NCBI RefSeq assembly: GCF_004125825.1
Contig: NZ_QQWI01000010.1
Location: 1 to 40,363 of the forward strand
From: Fusibacter sp. A1
GTDB taxonomy: Bacteria; Bacillota; Clostridia; Peptostreptococcales; Acidaminobacteraceae
DNA length: 40,363 bases
Direction of reading: 5' to 3'
Every line of letters starts with the position of its first letter. Position 1 is the first letter of the stretch. Position numbers and translations under genes: made by a program. The notes under the pieces were generated by a model that did no database searches, was not told the DNA's origin, and worked only from the letters and a program-made list of their open reading frames with translations. Positions 24,441 through 32,900 of this stretch are shown here, in pieces.

Positions 24441-25397
24441 ATGGGTATTTTGTATAATCAATTGACACTTGGCAGTCTTGCTACCATAATTATTTTTACA
24501 GGTGTGTGTCTGCTTATTAATGAGGCAACACGTCGGTCTAAAGCTGTTGGGCTAATCATATTTGGCTTATTGCCATTTATTTTGGCAGGGCTTGTTTACT
24601 TGGGGTATTTAGGATCGCCTACAGGTAAAACCTGGTTTGGGTGGGTTAAGGTTGTATCAGCCCTTATCGGAGTCTATGGGTTTATGCTAATCAGGTATAC
24701 TAAACTAGGTCGAAATAAGTTTGCAATGTATTTTCCAGTCACAATTTTGGCGCTAAATATCGCTGAAGCTGTATATAGGGAGTTTGAGGTATTTGCCACT
24801 TATAAAGAAATGGTTACAGATGCGTCTGGTGTTGTGATGATGGGCGGCTATTGGAATGTTTTTAATGCCATAGCGGGGATTATTACAATTATCACATTGA
24901 CAGGTTTTGTGGGGATTATGCCATCAAAGGCTAAAAATCCAGATATGGTCTGGCCAGATATGACTTGGCTTTATATTTGGGGATATACCTTATGGAACTT
25001 TGCTTATGTTTATAACTGCATCTCAACGCGGTCTATGTATGCTGGTTTTGGTATCCTAACAGCAGCGATTCTTGCCGAGTACTTCTTTAAGCAAGGTGTT
25101 TGGCTTCAGCACAGAGCTCAGATTTTAACAGTATATGCCATGTTTTCATTAAGTGTAGACTATCAGGCAAGTCCTCTCTTCCAGGTGGTGCCCGTTTATA
25201 AACAAAGTATGTGGTGGACCGTGAGTCTGATCTCGTTTACCTTTAATATGGGTGTGTTAGCCTATATGATTTATACAATGATAAAATACAAGAGAAATCC
25301 GCTTAAAGAGGCTTTGTATACTCATACATCCTATTATCAAAAAACCCTAGAAGACAATCATCTTATCGTTGATATGGAAGAGTTAAAGGTGGTTTGA
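24441..25397 (+). CDS. DUF5692-type membrane protein
   Basis: The 318-residue polytopic protein has about nine helices. Conserved-looking stretches are LINEATRRSK, WFGWVKVVSALIGVYGFM, PDMTWLYIWGYTLWNFAYVY, and an acidic C-terminal tail (TSYYQKTLEDNHLIVDMEEL). This matches my recollection of the DUF5692 family, whose function is not established. GGGGAGG selects ATG 24441 over 24423. It is the last gene of the hypB operon and precedes a long terminator. A role in transport or electron transfer linked to the oxidoreductase is a guess from position only. Confidence 0.7.
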   Translation: MGILYNQLTLGSLATIIIFTGVCLLINEATRRSKAVGLIIFGLLPFILAGLVYLGYLGSPTGKTWFGWVKVVSALIGVYGFMLIRYTKLGRNKFAMYFPVTILALNIAEAVYREFEVFATYKEMVTDASGVVMMGGYWNVFNAIAGIITIITLTGFVGIMPSKAKNPDMVWPDMTWLYIWGYTLWNFAYVYNCISTRSMYAGFGILTAAILAEYFFKQGVWLQHRAQILTVYAMFSLSVDYQASPLFQVVPVYKQSMWWTVSLISFTFNMGVLAYMIYTMIKYKRNPLKEALYTHTSYYQKTLEDNHLIVDMEELKVV

Positions 25398-25459
25398 CGA
25401 TAGGAAAAAAACTTCACATAAGCGAGTCTAAAGGAACAAGCTATTCATAGAAAATACCG

Positions 25460-25516
25460 AACTGACCCCCAAGAGTAAGACTAAAATCTATCTTATGGAG
25501 GTCAGTTTTATTATTT
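25460..25516 (+). terminator. Rho-independent terminator after the hypB operon
   Basis: AACTGACC (25460-25467) pairs with GGTCAGTT (25500-25507). An inner TAAGA/TCTTA stem extends it, and TTTATTATTT follows. Confidence 0.8.
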
Positions 25517-25647
25517 ATAACATAGTTATGCCACCAGTTTTGCTTCACACAGGCTGGATACAGAAAATACCATCTAGGATAAGTAGATTTTTTACACTTT
25601 TGGTAAAATAATTATTGAGCTTATCATTAGATTAGGGAAGAACAGAT

Positions 25648-25788
25648 ATGATTTTGTTGAAAAATAGTCAATTATTCCTTAGTCACATCATCCTGATTTA
25701 CTTGCTTTACCTAATCGTGATTGAACTAATCATGGACATTGGAATCGAAAATGATTATGTTTTGCAAAAAGGTAAGAAGATCGTTTGA
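25648..25788 (+). CDS. Short hydrophobic ORF, unknown
   Basis: The 46-residue frame starts with MILLKNSQLFLSHIILIYLL and has one predicted membrane helix and a basic tail. A weak GGGAAG site lies upstream. It lies in a decayed stretch and may be a remnant rather than a gene. No family is recognised. Confidence 0.35.
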   Translation: MILLKNSQLFLSHIILIYLLYLIVIELIMDIGIENDYVLQKGKKIV

Positions 25789-25832
25789 AGATAACTATTG
25801 AAAATCAGTCAAATTCAAAACAAGGAGTATGC

Positions 25833-26102
25833 ATGAATATCAAAGTTCAACATTCGATTTCAGTAGAAAATGTCAACTTTATTAGGGAATCAGAAGGATT
25901 TAGACAAAAGCCTCCCGAGTAAATTGAATGCAGCATTAATGGAAGTAGCTTGATAGTGGCTGTTTATTGTAATGAGGCAGTTGTTGGAATGGCACGATTG
26001 ATATGGAATGGCGGTTCGATAGCCTTGATAGTCGGTTTATTGGTGATACCTGAATTTAGAACGAAAGGCGTTGAGAAATTGATGCTGACCAAATTGAGCT
26101 AA
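25833..26102 (+). pseudogene. GNAT acetyltransferase remnant
   Basis: From ATG 25833 (AAGGAG upstream) the frame reads 29 codons and hits TAA at 25920-25922. In the same frame it then continues as SLIVAVYCNEAVVGMARLIW and LLVIPEFRTKGVEKLMLTKL before a second stop at 26100-26102. The second part holds strands 2-4 and the acetyl-CoA loop (RxKGV) of a small GNAT. A premature stop plus loss of the C-terminal half marks a pseudogene. Confidence 0.8.
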
Positions 26103-26258
26103 CGGATATGATGTTTAAACAGTGTGGTTTTTAGTCTTGTGGAATCGGGACAATAGAAGAGTAATGATGAGGTAAAAGGGGAATAAATGAGACAACTGTT
26201 CAACATCATGATCATATTGTACTCATCTGCAACGGCATACTCAAGAAAGGTGAACCCC

Positions 26259-27260
26259 ATGCCATTTAAACTTATACAATCAGATATTACAGACCTTAAG
26301 GTCGACGCTATTGTGAACGCTGCAAACGCATCGCTTCTTGGCGGAGGAGGTGTGGACGGTGCGATCCATCGTGCGGCAGGCGCCGGGCTGCTTGCGGAGT
26401 GCAGAACGCTTGGTGGCTGCAAGACTGGACAGGCTAAGATAACAAAAGGCTATAACCTACCGGCAAAGTACGTGATTCACACTGTCGGGCCAATTTGGCA
26501 GGGCGGAGATAAGGATGAAGAAGGACTGTTGAGGTCATGTTATCAAAGTTCACTTGAACTGGCTGTCGAGTACAAGTTGAGCAGCATCGCCTTTCCTTTG
26601 ATCTCATCGGGTATCTACGGTTATCCGAAAGACAAGGCGATCAAGGTTGCGGAAGCTGTTATAGGTGAATTTTTACAGCGTCATGAGCTAATGGTCTATC
26701 TTGTCATTTATAACAGAAGATCATTCAAGCTGCCTGAAAAGACATTCACTGCTATCAATGCCTTTATCGATAATCGATATGTGGATGAGTACAGGATTTT
26801 TGATCGAAGCGAAGCGCATAAAGTAGGCATGTTATATGAGTCTAAAATGATTCAAACGGAATCAGTAGACGAGCAGGCCAGTAAAGAAGCCCTCAGAAGT
26901 CTGACGGATCTCATGGCAGAACTTCAGGAGACTTTTTCGGAACGGCTCTTAAGGCTGATCGATCTTAAGGGAAAGACGGATGTCGAGAGCTATAAGCGTG
27001 CCAATGTCGACCGTAAGCTCTTTTCAAAAATAAGGAGCGATAAGCACTATAAGCCGAGCAAGTCGACGGTGATCGCTTTTTCGATCGCTCTTGAGCTTAA
27101 TTTGGATGAAACAAAGGATCTTTTGCAGAAGGCAGGCTTTGCCCTGTCCAGAAGCAGCAAGTTCGACCTGATCATCGAATACTTTATCAACGAAGAGAAT
27201 TATGATCTTTATGAGATCAATGAAGCGCTCTTTGCTTTCGACCAGCCTCTCTTGGGGTGA
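26259..27260 (+). CDS. Macro-domain protein (ADP-ribose / O-acetyl-ADP-ribose type) with C-terminal helical domain
   Basis: The 333-residue protein has a macro domain (about 1-165) of the YmdB/MacroD class. It shows [30 protein letters not shown], read in parts with VNAAN and [10 protein letters not shown] forming the ligand loops, and later the SSGIYGYP phosphate loop. Such domains hydrolyse O-acetyl-ADP-ribose or mono-ADP-ribose. Residues about 230-333 form an HTH-like helical domain ([34 protein letters not shown]) ending in [18 protein letters not shown] 26259 follows AAAGGTGA and begins the domain precisely; 26187 is the alternative start. A vWA gene follows 87 nt on. Confidence 0.85.
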   Translation: MPFKLIQSDITDLKVDAIVNAANASLLGGGGVDGAIHRAAGAGLLAECRTLGGCKTGQAKITKGYNLPAKYVIHTVGPIWQGGDKDEEGLLRSCYQSSLELAVEYKLSSIAFPLISSGIYGYPKDKAIKVAEAVIGEFLQRHELMVYLVIYNRRSFKLPEKTFTAINAFIDNRYVDEYRIFDRSEAHKVGMLYESKMIQTESVDEQASKEALRSLTDLMAELQETFSERLLRLIDLKGKTDVESYKRANVDRKLFSKIRSDKHYKPSKSTVIAFSIALELNLDETKDLLQKAGFALSRSSKFDLIIEYFINEENYDLYEINEALFAFDQPLLG

Positions 27261-27347
27261 CGGATAGGTTATGTCGCTTGTCATGCGACCATTTAAAAGG
27301 CTGAAGATGTTATCCTTTAAGTAGAAATCACAAAGGAGGATGACACG

Positions 27348-27992
27348 ATGAAAAAGGATTTAACAGAACTGATCTTTATTTTGGACCGAAGCGGATCGAT
27401 GAGCGGGCTAGAGAGTGACACGATCGGCGGATACAACGCAATGCTTGCAAAACAAGCAAAGGTGACTGGAGAGGTGATCATTACTACGGTTTTGTTTGAT
27501 GATGAATATGAACTTTTACATGATCGAATCAACCTAAGGGGGGTAAAGCCGATCACAGAAAAAGAGTACTTTGTCAGAGGCTCCACAGCCCTGCTTGATG
27601 CCGTTGGCAAATCCATTCAAAAAATCGTAAATGTCCAGAGCAACACCTCGGAGGACGAGAAAGCGGAGAAAGTTTTATTTGTGATCACTACAGATGGACT
27701 CGAGAATGCAAGCAGGGAATACTCCTATAAAAAGATCAAGGCGATGATTGAAAAACAAAAGAAGCGTTATGATTGGGAGTTTATCTTTTTAGGTGCCAAC
27801 ATCGATGCGGTTTCAGAAGCTGAAAAGTTTGGAATCTACAGCAACCGCGCAGCGCAGTTCCATAACGACAAGAAAGGAATCGAACTCAATTACCAGGCGG
27901 TCAGCGAAGCCATTTGCGAACTTCGATCAAACAGGTCCATATCGGAAGATTGGAAGCGTAAAATTGATAAGGATTATAGCAAGAGGAAGTAA
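27348..27992 (+). CDS. vWA (von Willebrand A) domain protein, TerY-like
   Basis: The 214-residue cytoplasmic protein is a single vWA domain with a complete metal-ion-dependent adhesion site: DRSGS (residues 13-17), a Thr in GSTALLDAVG and DGLEN. It has no signal peptide or membrane segment. Similar small vWA proteins occur in tellurite-resistance-type (Ter) gene clusters and next to macro-domain genes. AAGGAGG precedes the ATG. It forms a probable unit with the macro-domain gene upstream and ends before a strong terminator. Confidence 0.85.
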   Translation: MKKDLTELIFILDRSGSMSGLESDTIGGYNAMLAKQAKVTGEVIITTVLFDDEYELLHDRINLRGVKPITEKEYFVRGSTALLDAVGKSIQKIVNVQSNTSEDEKAEKVLFVITTDGLENASREYSYKKIKAMIEKQKKRYDWEFIFLGANIDAVSEAEKFGIYSNRAAQFHNDKKGIELNYQAVSEAICELRSNRSISEDWKRKIDKDYSKRK

Positions 27993-28012
27993 TGTAATCA
28001 ACTTAATATTAA

Positions 28013-28063
28013 AAAATCAAAAACAGTTGTGATTTTATATGAATCACAGCTGTTTTTGATTTT
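28013..28063. terminator. Long bidirectional terminator after the vWA gene
   Basis: A 22-bp stem with one G-T pair (28013-28034 with 28042-28063) around a 7-nt loop contains CAGTTGTGATT / AATCACAGCTG. It carries A-rich and T-rich outer arms. Confidence 0.85.
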
Positions 28064-28179
28064 CATGCGGGCTTCAATTTTAATTGTAGGTTGCAGAATA
28101 AATCATGTGGTGTCACCCTGTCAATGTATAAATGTGTATAATATAGTTAGGATGTATTACTATTATTAAGGAGATGACA

Positions 28180-29418
28180 ATGCTATTTGAAACTTTTACG
28201 GGTATCTTAGAAACATTAAACGTATCAAGGGCTGTGATTGATAATTGGTCTGAACTGCTGTTCATCGGATTGCTGATTCTATTCAGTTTGTTGACCTATT
28301 GGATTACAAAGAGCTATCTGCTGAAGAAGCTTGAAGTCTATATTTTAAATAACAAGTTCAAATTTGATGACATTCTGCTTGAATCTCAGGTGTTTTCAAG
28401 AACGGCACAGATCCTACCTGCGATACTTATCTATTTAGGCGCTACCTCACTGCCTACCTACAGCGGTGTAATTCAAAAGGTGATGGGGCTTTATCTGATT
28501 GTGCTCACGGTGTATATCACTGATGCCGTGCTCAATGCGGTCAACTCGATCTACAGGACTTATGAAGTATCTAAACAAAGGCCTATAAAGAGCTATTTGC
28601 AGGTGATAAAAATCGTTGTCTATATCTTTGGATTCATCGGTTTTGCAGCAAGCGTCATGGGCAAGAGTCCTGTATATATTTTAAGCGGTATCGGAGCGAT
28701 GACTGCTGTGCTGATGCTGATTTTTAAAGATTCTATTTTAGGACTAGTTGCAGGGATTCAGCTATCTGTCAATGATATGGTCAGAATAGGCGACTGGATC
28801 GAGATGCCTAAATATAACGCGGACGGCGATGTCATCGACATCACACTCAACACGGTGAAGGTGGAAAACTTCGATAAGACAATCACGACGATTCCTACCT
28901 ATACCTTGATTTCAGATTCGTTCAAAAACTGGCGCGGAATGTCTCAAAGCGGTGGCAGAAGGATCAAACGCAGCCTGCATATGGATATGGAAAGCATCAA
29001 GTTCTGTGACGAAAAAATGCTTAAAAAGTTTGAAAGGATAACCAATTTAAGTGAGTATATCAATGAGAAAAACGATGAGATCACAAAATACAACAGCGCA
29101 CTTGATGCAGATGACTTGATACAGGTAAACGGCAGAAACCTGACCAATATTGGTGTCTTTCGGGCGTATGTTCAGCACTATTTAAAAAATCACCCTAAAG
29201 TTCACAAGCATATGACTGTAATGGCAAGACAACTTGCACCCACTGAAAAGGGAATCGCCATAGAGGTGTATTGTTTTACAAATGATACGAACTGGGCAAA
29301 CTACGAAGGTGTTCAAGCTGACATATTCGATCACCTGATCGCTATACTAAGTACGTTCGAGTTGAGGGTGTACCAGTCACCGAGCGGTTATGACATGCAG
29401 AAGATGGGATGCAATTAG
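28180..29418 (+). CDS. ybdG: Mechanosensitive channel of the MscS family, YbdG-like
   Basis: The 412-residue protein matches E. coli YbdG closely in length and motif order. It has about five N-terminal helices, then the pore-lining and beta-domain stretch ILSGIGAMTAVLMLIFKDSI and LGLVAGIQLSVNDMVRIGDW. TTIPTYTLISDSFKNWRGMS, SGGRRIKRS and FDHLIAILSTFELRVYQSP follow. AAGGAG (28168-28173) is 6 nt before ATG 28180, which is preferred over ATG 28174. YbdG-type channels sit in the inner membrane and relieve osmotic downshock or adjust membrane tension. The gene is monocistronic. Confidence 0.9.
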   Translation: MLFETFTGILETLNVSRAVIDNWSELLFIGLLILFSLLTYWITKSYLLKKLEVYILNNKFKFDDILLESQVFSRTAQILPAILIYLGATSLPTYSGVIQKVMGLYLIVLTVYITDAVLNAVNSIYRTYEVSKQRPIKSYLQVIKIVVYIFGFIGFAASVMGKSPVYILSGIGAMTAVLMLIFKDSILGLVAGIQLSVNDMVRIGDWIEMPKYNADGDVIDITLNTVKVENFDKTITTIPTYTLISDSFKNWRGMSQSGGRRIKRSLHMDMESIKFCDEKMLKKFERITNLSEYINEKNDEITKYNSALDADDLIQVNGRNLTNIGVFRAYVQHYLKNHPKVHKHMTVMARQLAPTEKGIAIEVYCFTNDTNWANYEGVQADIFDHLIAILSTFELRVYQSPSGYDMQKMGCN

Positions 29419-29468
29419 AAGGACCTATCTCGTTTTTATTGCCGGTATGTTTGAAAGGAGCCTAACTG

Positions 29469-29960
29469 ATGAAACATGAATCTATTGTTGTGACCTTGAA
29501 AGACCGAGAACTGGAACATGTGAAAGTGTTTTGGGAAGAAATGAAGGATGATGAACTTAAAAAGCTATGCCCTATGACAGACTACTCGCTCGATGACGCC
29601 ATCAAGCTTTATGAACACACAAAAAAAGCAGGGTCGAGCAGTTTTGGTAAGTCGATCTATGCGGAGGACACCTATATCGGCGATGTATGGTGCTATTCGG
29701 TGGATGAAGTGGAGCACAGAAACTGCTTTGTCAGCATCGTGATCTTTGATAAAAGCTACTGGCATAAGGGGCTTGGCACTGTAGCCTTAGATGAGTTTAT
29801 GAAGTTAATCGAATCAAAGTACGATATCGATAGGATTTGTGCCTATACCTACGCGACTAACACAGCGTCGATACGACTGCTTGAAAAGGTTGGATTTAAA
29901 ATCAAAAGCGCTTTTGAAGAAGACGGTGTTGCTTCAGTTTACTATGAATATCACTTATAA
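29469..29960 (+). CDS. GNAT family N-acetyltransferase (RimJ/RimL-like)
   Basis: The intact 163-residue acetyltransferase has VSIVIFDKSYWHKGLGTVAL, with the acetyl-CoA pyrophosphate loop (KGLGT), and the helix-4 motif ATNTASIRLLEKVGFKI. GAAAGGAG lies 8 nt before the ATG. Its stop codon is immediately followed by the stop of the convergent exporter gene. The substrate is unknown. Confidence 0.88.
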   Translation: MKHESIVVTLKDRELEHVKVFWEEMKDDELKKLCPMTDYSLDDAIKLYEHTKKAGSSSFGKSIYAEDTYIGDVWCYSVDEVEHRNCFVSIVIFDKSYWHKGLGTVALDEFMKLIESKYDIDRICAYTYATNTASIRLLEKVGFKIKSAFEEDGVASVYYEYHL

Positions 29961-30554
29961 TCATATCAAACCTGCGATGTTCAGTGCGCTATAGACTAAA
30001 AGCATTACCATGACAAGGTTAAACTGACGCTGAAATTTTGTGAGAAACTTCTTAAAAACCGAGCCAAAAGTCGCCCATGCGATGGTTGAAACAAATGCCA
30101 GTAATGCTAGTAAAATTGAGAATCCTAAATAATGGACAGCTGATGAAAAGTAAGGCGTAATGAAGCCCGCGACAATGGTCACTGCAAATAGGATGGCTTT
30201 AGGGTTCATAAACTGCATGCTTATGCCATAGAGGATAAGCCCCTGTGACTTAACTTCTTCGTTTTTATCCGAACCATTTTGACTGACTAGAATCTTATAG
30301 GCTAATAGGAGCATATAAAGCGCTCCGAGAATACCCATATAATTCCTTATCGCAGGGATCAGATTTGCGAGTAGTAAATTGAAAAAACTAGAGAGAAGCA
30401 GTAGTATGAAAAAACCGATCATGACTCCGATAGGATAGTTGACAGCTTTTTTGAACCCGATCTTGTTGGCAAGTGCAAGCGAGATGATGTTGTTTGGTCC
30501 TGGAGTGAAGATCACTACCACAGCATAAGATAAAAATGCAGTAAGGTTAAACAT
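29961..30554 (-). CDS. LysE/RhtB-family exporter
   Basis: The 197-residue protein has six membrane helices. It carries the family's N-terminal motif FTPGPNNIISLALANKIGFK and the internal QFMNPKAILFAVTIVAGF. These resemble EamB/YfiK-type cysteine and O-acetylserine exporters, although the substrate is not certain. AAAAGGAGC precedes the ATG. It is convergent with the GNAT gene, with no intergenic base. Confidence 0.88.
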   Translation of the reverse strand: MFNLTAFLSYAVVVIFTPGPNNIISLALANKIGFKKAVNYPIGVMIGFFILLLLSSFFNLLLANLIPAIRNYMGILGALYMLLLAYKILVSQNGSDKNEEVKSQGLILYGISMQFMNPKAILFAVTIVAGFITPYFSSAVHYLGFSILLALLAFVSTIAWATFGSVFKKFLTKFQRQFNLVMVMLLVYSALNIAGLI

Positions 30555-30579
30555 AGATGCTCCTTTTATTGATGATAAG

Positions 30580-30609
30580 CTCCTTAAGCGACTATGCTTG
30601 AGGAGTTTT
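30580..30609. promoter_or_regulatory. Hairpin upstream of the LysE-type gene
   Basis: CTCCTTAAGC (30580-30589) pairs with GCTTGAGGAG (30596-30605), with one G-T mismatch, and TTTT follows on the plus strand. On the minus strand it would lie in the exporter's leader about 25 nt before the start. It could be an attenuator or a simple terminator; no gene upstream on the plus strand needs one. Confidence 0.4.
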
Positions 30610-30810
30610 CTGCTAATTGGTTCATTTAATTACTTGGTGCTTATATTGTATCATTTCTGTAAACATAATTATTATTTTTCAAATAGAATACTTTTATGCC
30701 GAACATTTTGCTACTATGTAAAGGTCTAAGAAGATATCAGCTTTGTGTGGTTAGAGCTAAAGCGGATATCATGATCATTTTGAAAATACAACACTATATT
30801 GGAGGACCAA

Positions 30811-31644
30811 ATGAAACATGAAATTTCGCTTGATGCGGTTAAGATTCGTAAATCGGTACGTACGTTCACAGGTGAGTCATTGACTGAGAAGGATAAAACA
30901 TTAATCAAGGAGTATTTAGAGAATATAGATAATCTTAGCGGGATTCATGGCAATACAATTAAAATTCGTCTAATAGAAACAAAGGACAGAGCAATTAGTA
31001 AAATTGGAACCTATGGAATCATTAAGAACGCACCAGCGTATTTGGTGGTAACTTCGGTCAATACAAAAGATGCAATGTTTGACTGTGGTTACGTTGTAGA
31101 ACGATTCTTGTTGTTCTTAGCAGATCATGGTCTAGGGACATGCTGGCTGGGTGGTACGTTCAATCGTTCTAAACTAACCGAACAGATACAATTATCAGAG
31201 GATGAAATGGTACCGATCATCACACCAGTCGGTTATGGCCATCATAAACGATCACTTAGTGATAAGTTGATTAGGAACCTGGCTAAAGGTGATGACAGAT
31301 TGGACTTTGATGGCTTGTTTTTTAAAGATGCTTTCAATCAAGGCATTAAAGATCAAGAGCTAAGAGAAACACTCGAAAACGTTCGTCTAGCACCGAGCGC
31401 ATCCAACAAGCAGCCTTGGCGAGTGCTTGTTGATAGTAAAGGAAATGCACATTTTTATATTAAGCGCACACCAAACTACGCTGGTGAAAAACTTGGTTAT
31501 GATATTCAGTGGCTAGATATGGGAATTGCGGCATCCCATTATGAACTTGCTTTAAAGAATTTAAGCTTTAGGGTAGAGGAGCCTATACTTGATGGCACAC
31601 CACAGGACTTTGAATATGTCATTACAGGTTACTCGGTAAATTAA
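30811..31644 (+). CDS. Nitroreductase-like protein (TM1586-type), paralogue of 2734-3567
   Basis: The 277-residue protein has the same length as its paralogue. It begins SLDAVKIRKSVRTFTGE, the nitroreductase RxSxRxF signature, and has NVRLAPSASNKQPWRVLV, the FMN-site motif. GLGTCWLGGTFNRS and DIQWLDMGIAASHYEL are further shared landmarks. ATG 30811 follows GGAGG; the in-frame TTG 30799 is less likely. It stands alone between a hairpin-bearing gap and a terminator. Its redox substrate is unknown. Confidence 0.82.
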   Translation: MKHEISLDAVKIRKSVRTFTGESLTEKDKTLIKEYLENIDNLSGIHGNTIKIRLIETKDRAISKIGTYGIIKNAPAYLVVTSVNTKDAMFDCGYVVERFLLFLADHGLGTCWLGGTFNRSKLTEQIQLSEDEMVPIITPVGYGHHKRSLSDKLIRNLAKGDDRLDFDGLFFKDAFNQGIKDQELRETLENVRLAPSASNKQPWRVLVDSKGNAHFYIKRTPNYAGEKLGYDIQWLDMGIAASHYELALKNLSFRVEEPILDGTPQDFEYVITGYSVN

Positions 31645-31751
31645 TGTGATAATTAAAACGCAGTAGATTAACACTTACGATTATCGATAGTGAATACAAG
31701 TCTGTTTTTCTATATTTTGTTATGTTATAATTTAGATAGAAAGTAAAGCAG

Positions 31752-31785
31752 AATCCTAACTCGGTGTTGAGTTAGGATTTTTTAT
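31752..31785 (+). terminator. Rho-independent terminator before the radical SAM gene
   Basis: AATCCTAACTC (31752-31762) pairs exactly with GAGTTAGGATT (31769-31779) around GGTGTT and runs into a T-tract. It lies about 107 nt after the nitroreductase stop. The next start codon is only 15 nt beyond it, so it could also act as an attenuator. Confidence 0.85.
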
Positions 31786-31799
31786 AATGAGGATATCTA

Positions 31800-32900
31800 A
31801 TGGAATGCAATATAGATATACTGATCGCCGGATGCAGCACTAATTGCAGGCACTGCTATGTCGAAGGCGGACCTGAAAGGGCGATGAGTACAGTAGATGT
31901 TGAATATATCTTAAAGCGTCTACAGAGGCTTCTGCCTAAACTTGAAGACATCGGACTTGAGGTGGAAGTGACACTCGACAACGAGCCGATCAACCATCCT
32001 GACGCGCTAAAGGTTTATGAGTGGGCTAACCGCTATTTGGGGGACTACTACTTTCATCACGGTTCGACGACAGGGATTCCAATTGTGAACCATGCGGACG
32101 GTAAGGCGTTGCTAGACCGACTGCTTGAGTATGGTTATAAGGAAGTTTCGTTGACTGTTCATGGTGGACTGATCAACCATAATAGGGTGGTTCAAAACGT
32201 GAATGGAATGCAGACCTTAATCAAGGCTGCAAAGCTATATGCTGAGAACGGTTTTAGAGTAGGACTTTCGCTGATGCTAGGCAAGTATCTGATTGAAGAT
32301 AGGGATGAAGTGACGGAACTGATCAAGAGTATTCCCCACGATTATGTCTATTTCGCGATTACAAACTTTACCCCCACACCTAGAATGATGGAGTATCAAA
32401 AGCATAGGGTGACACTTGAGGATGTAAGGAAGCTGAAAGAATATCTGCACGCATGGGGTTGCGATGAAAAGGCTTTGATGGAGCGTTTTGAGGCAAATAA
32501 CCAGCATAAGTTTGCACAGCGCCTACAAAAGTTGAATGTTTGGAAGGATCTTGATATGGGTGGAGAACGTCTTTACTTATCCATCGATTCGGCGCTTGAC
32601 TTATCAATAGGAAACGCAGGGGTTCGAACGAAGCTACTTGGCAACCTACGTACGCTGTTGGATGAGGATATCTTAAGGCTGCTTTCAGATGTGGGGGCAA
32701 ACGACATAAACTGGGCGTCGTATTTTGAGAAGGAATCGCTACCTGATTTTAAGGATTTTGTCACGACGGTTAGTTCAAAAAATGAACACAATAAGATCTA
32801 TCCGGATATGGACTCTTTTTTGAGTTATCATTTAATGAGCAGTGGCATTAAACATAAGGAGTATGGGAGGGAATTATGCAGTTCTTCATCTTTTTTATAG
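31800..32900 (+). CDS. Radical SAM protein of unknown function
   Basis: The 366-residue enzyme has the radical SAM cluster motif at its very N-terminus: Cys12, Cys16 and Cys19 in AGCSTNCRHCYVEGG. A TIM-barrel-like region follows (VEVTLDNEP, EVSLTVHGG, YFAITNFTPTP). The C-terminal 130 residues carry ERLYLSIDSALDLSIGNAG and KLLGNLRTLLD, like the tail of SPASM-type enzymes, but without the cysteines for auxiliary clusters. The start is close to a terminator and lacks a strong ribosome site (GAGGATATC only). It overlaps the next gene by 25 nt. The reaction is unknown. Confidence 0.82.
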   Translation: MECNIDILIAGCSTNCRHCYVEGGPERAMSTVDVEYILKRLQRLLPKLEDIGLEVEVTLDNEPINHPDALKVYEWANRYLGDYYFHHGSTTGIPIVNHADGKALLDRLLEYGYKEVSLTVHGGLINHNRVVQNVNGMQTLIKAAKLYAENGFRVGLSLMLGKYLIEDRDEVTELIKSIPHDYVYFAITNFTPTPRMMEYQKHRVTLEDVRKLKEYLHAWGCDEKALMERFEANNQHKFAQRLQKLNVWKDLDMGGERLYLSIDSALDLSIGNAGVRTKLLGNLRTLLDEDILRLLSDVGANDINWASYFEKESLPDFKDFVTTVSSKNEHNKIYPDMDSFLSYHLMSSGIKHKEYGRELCSSSSFL

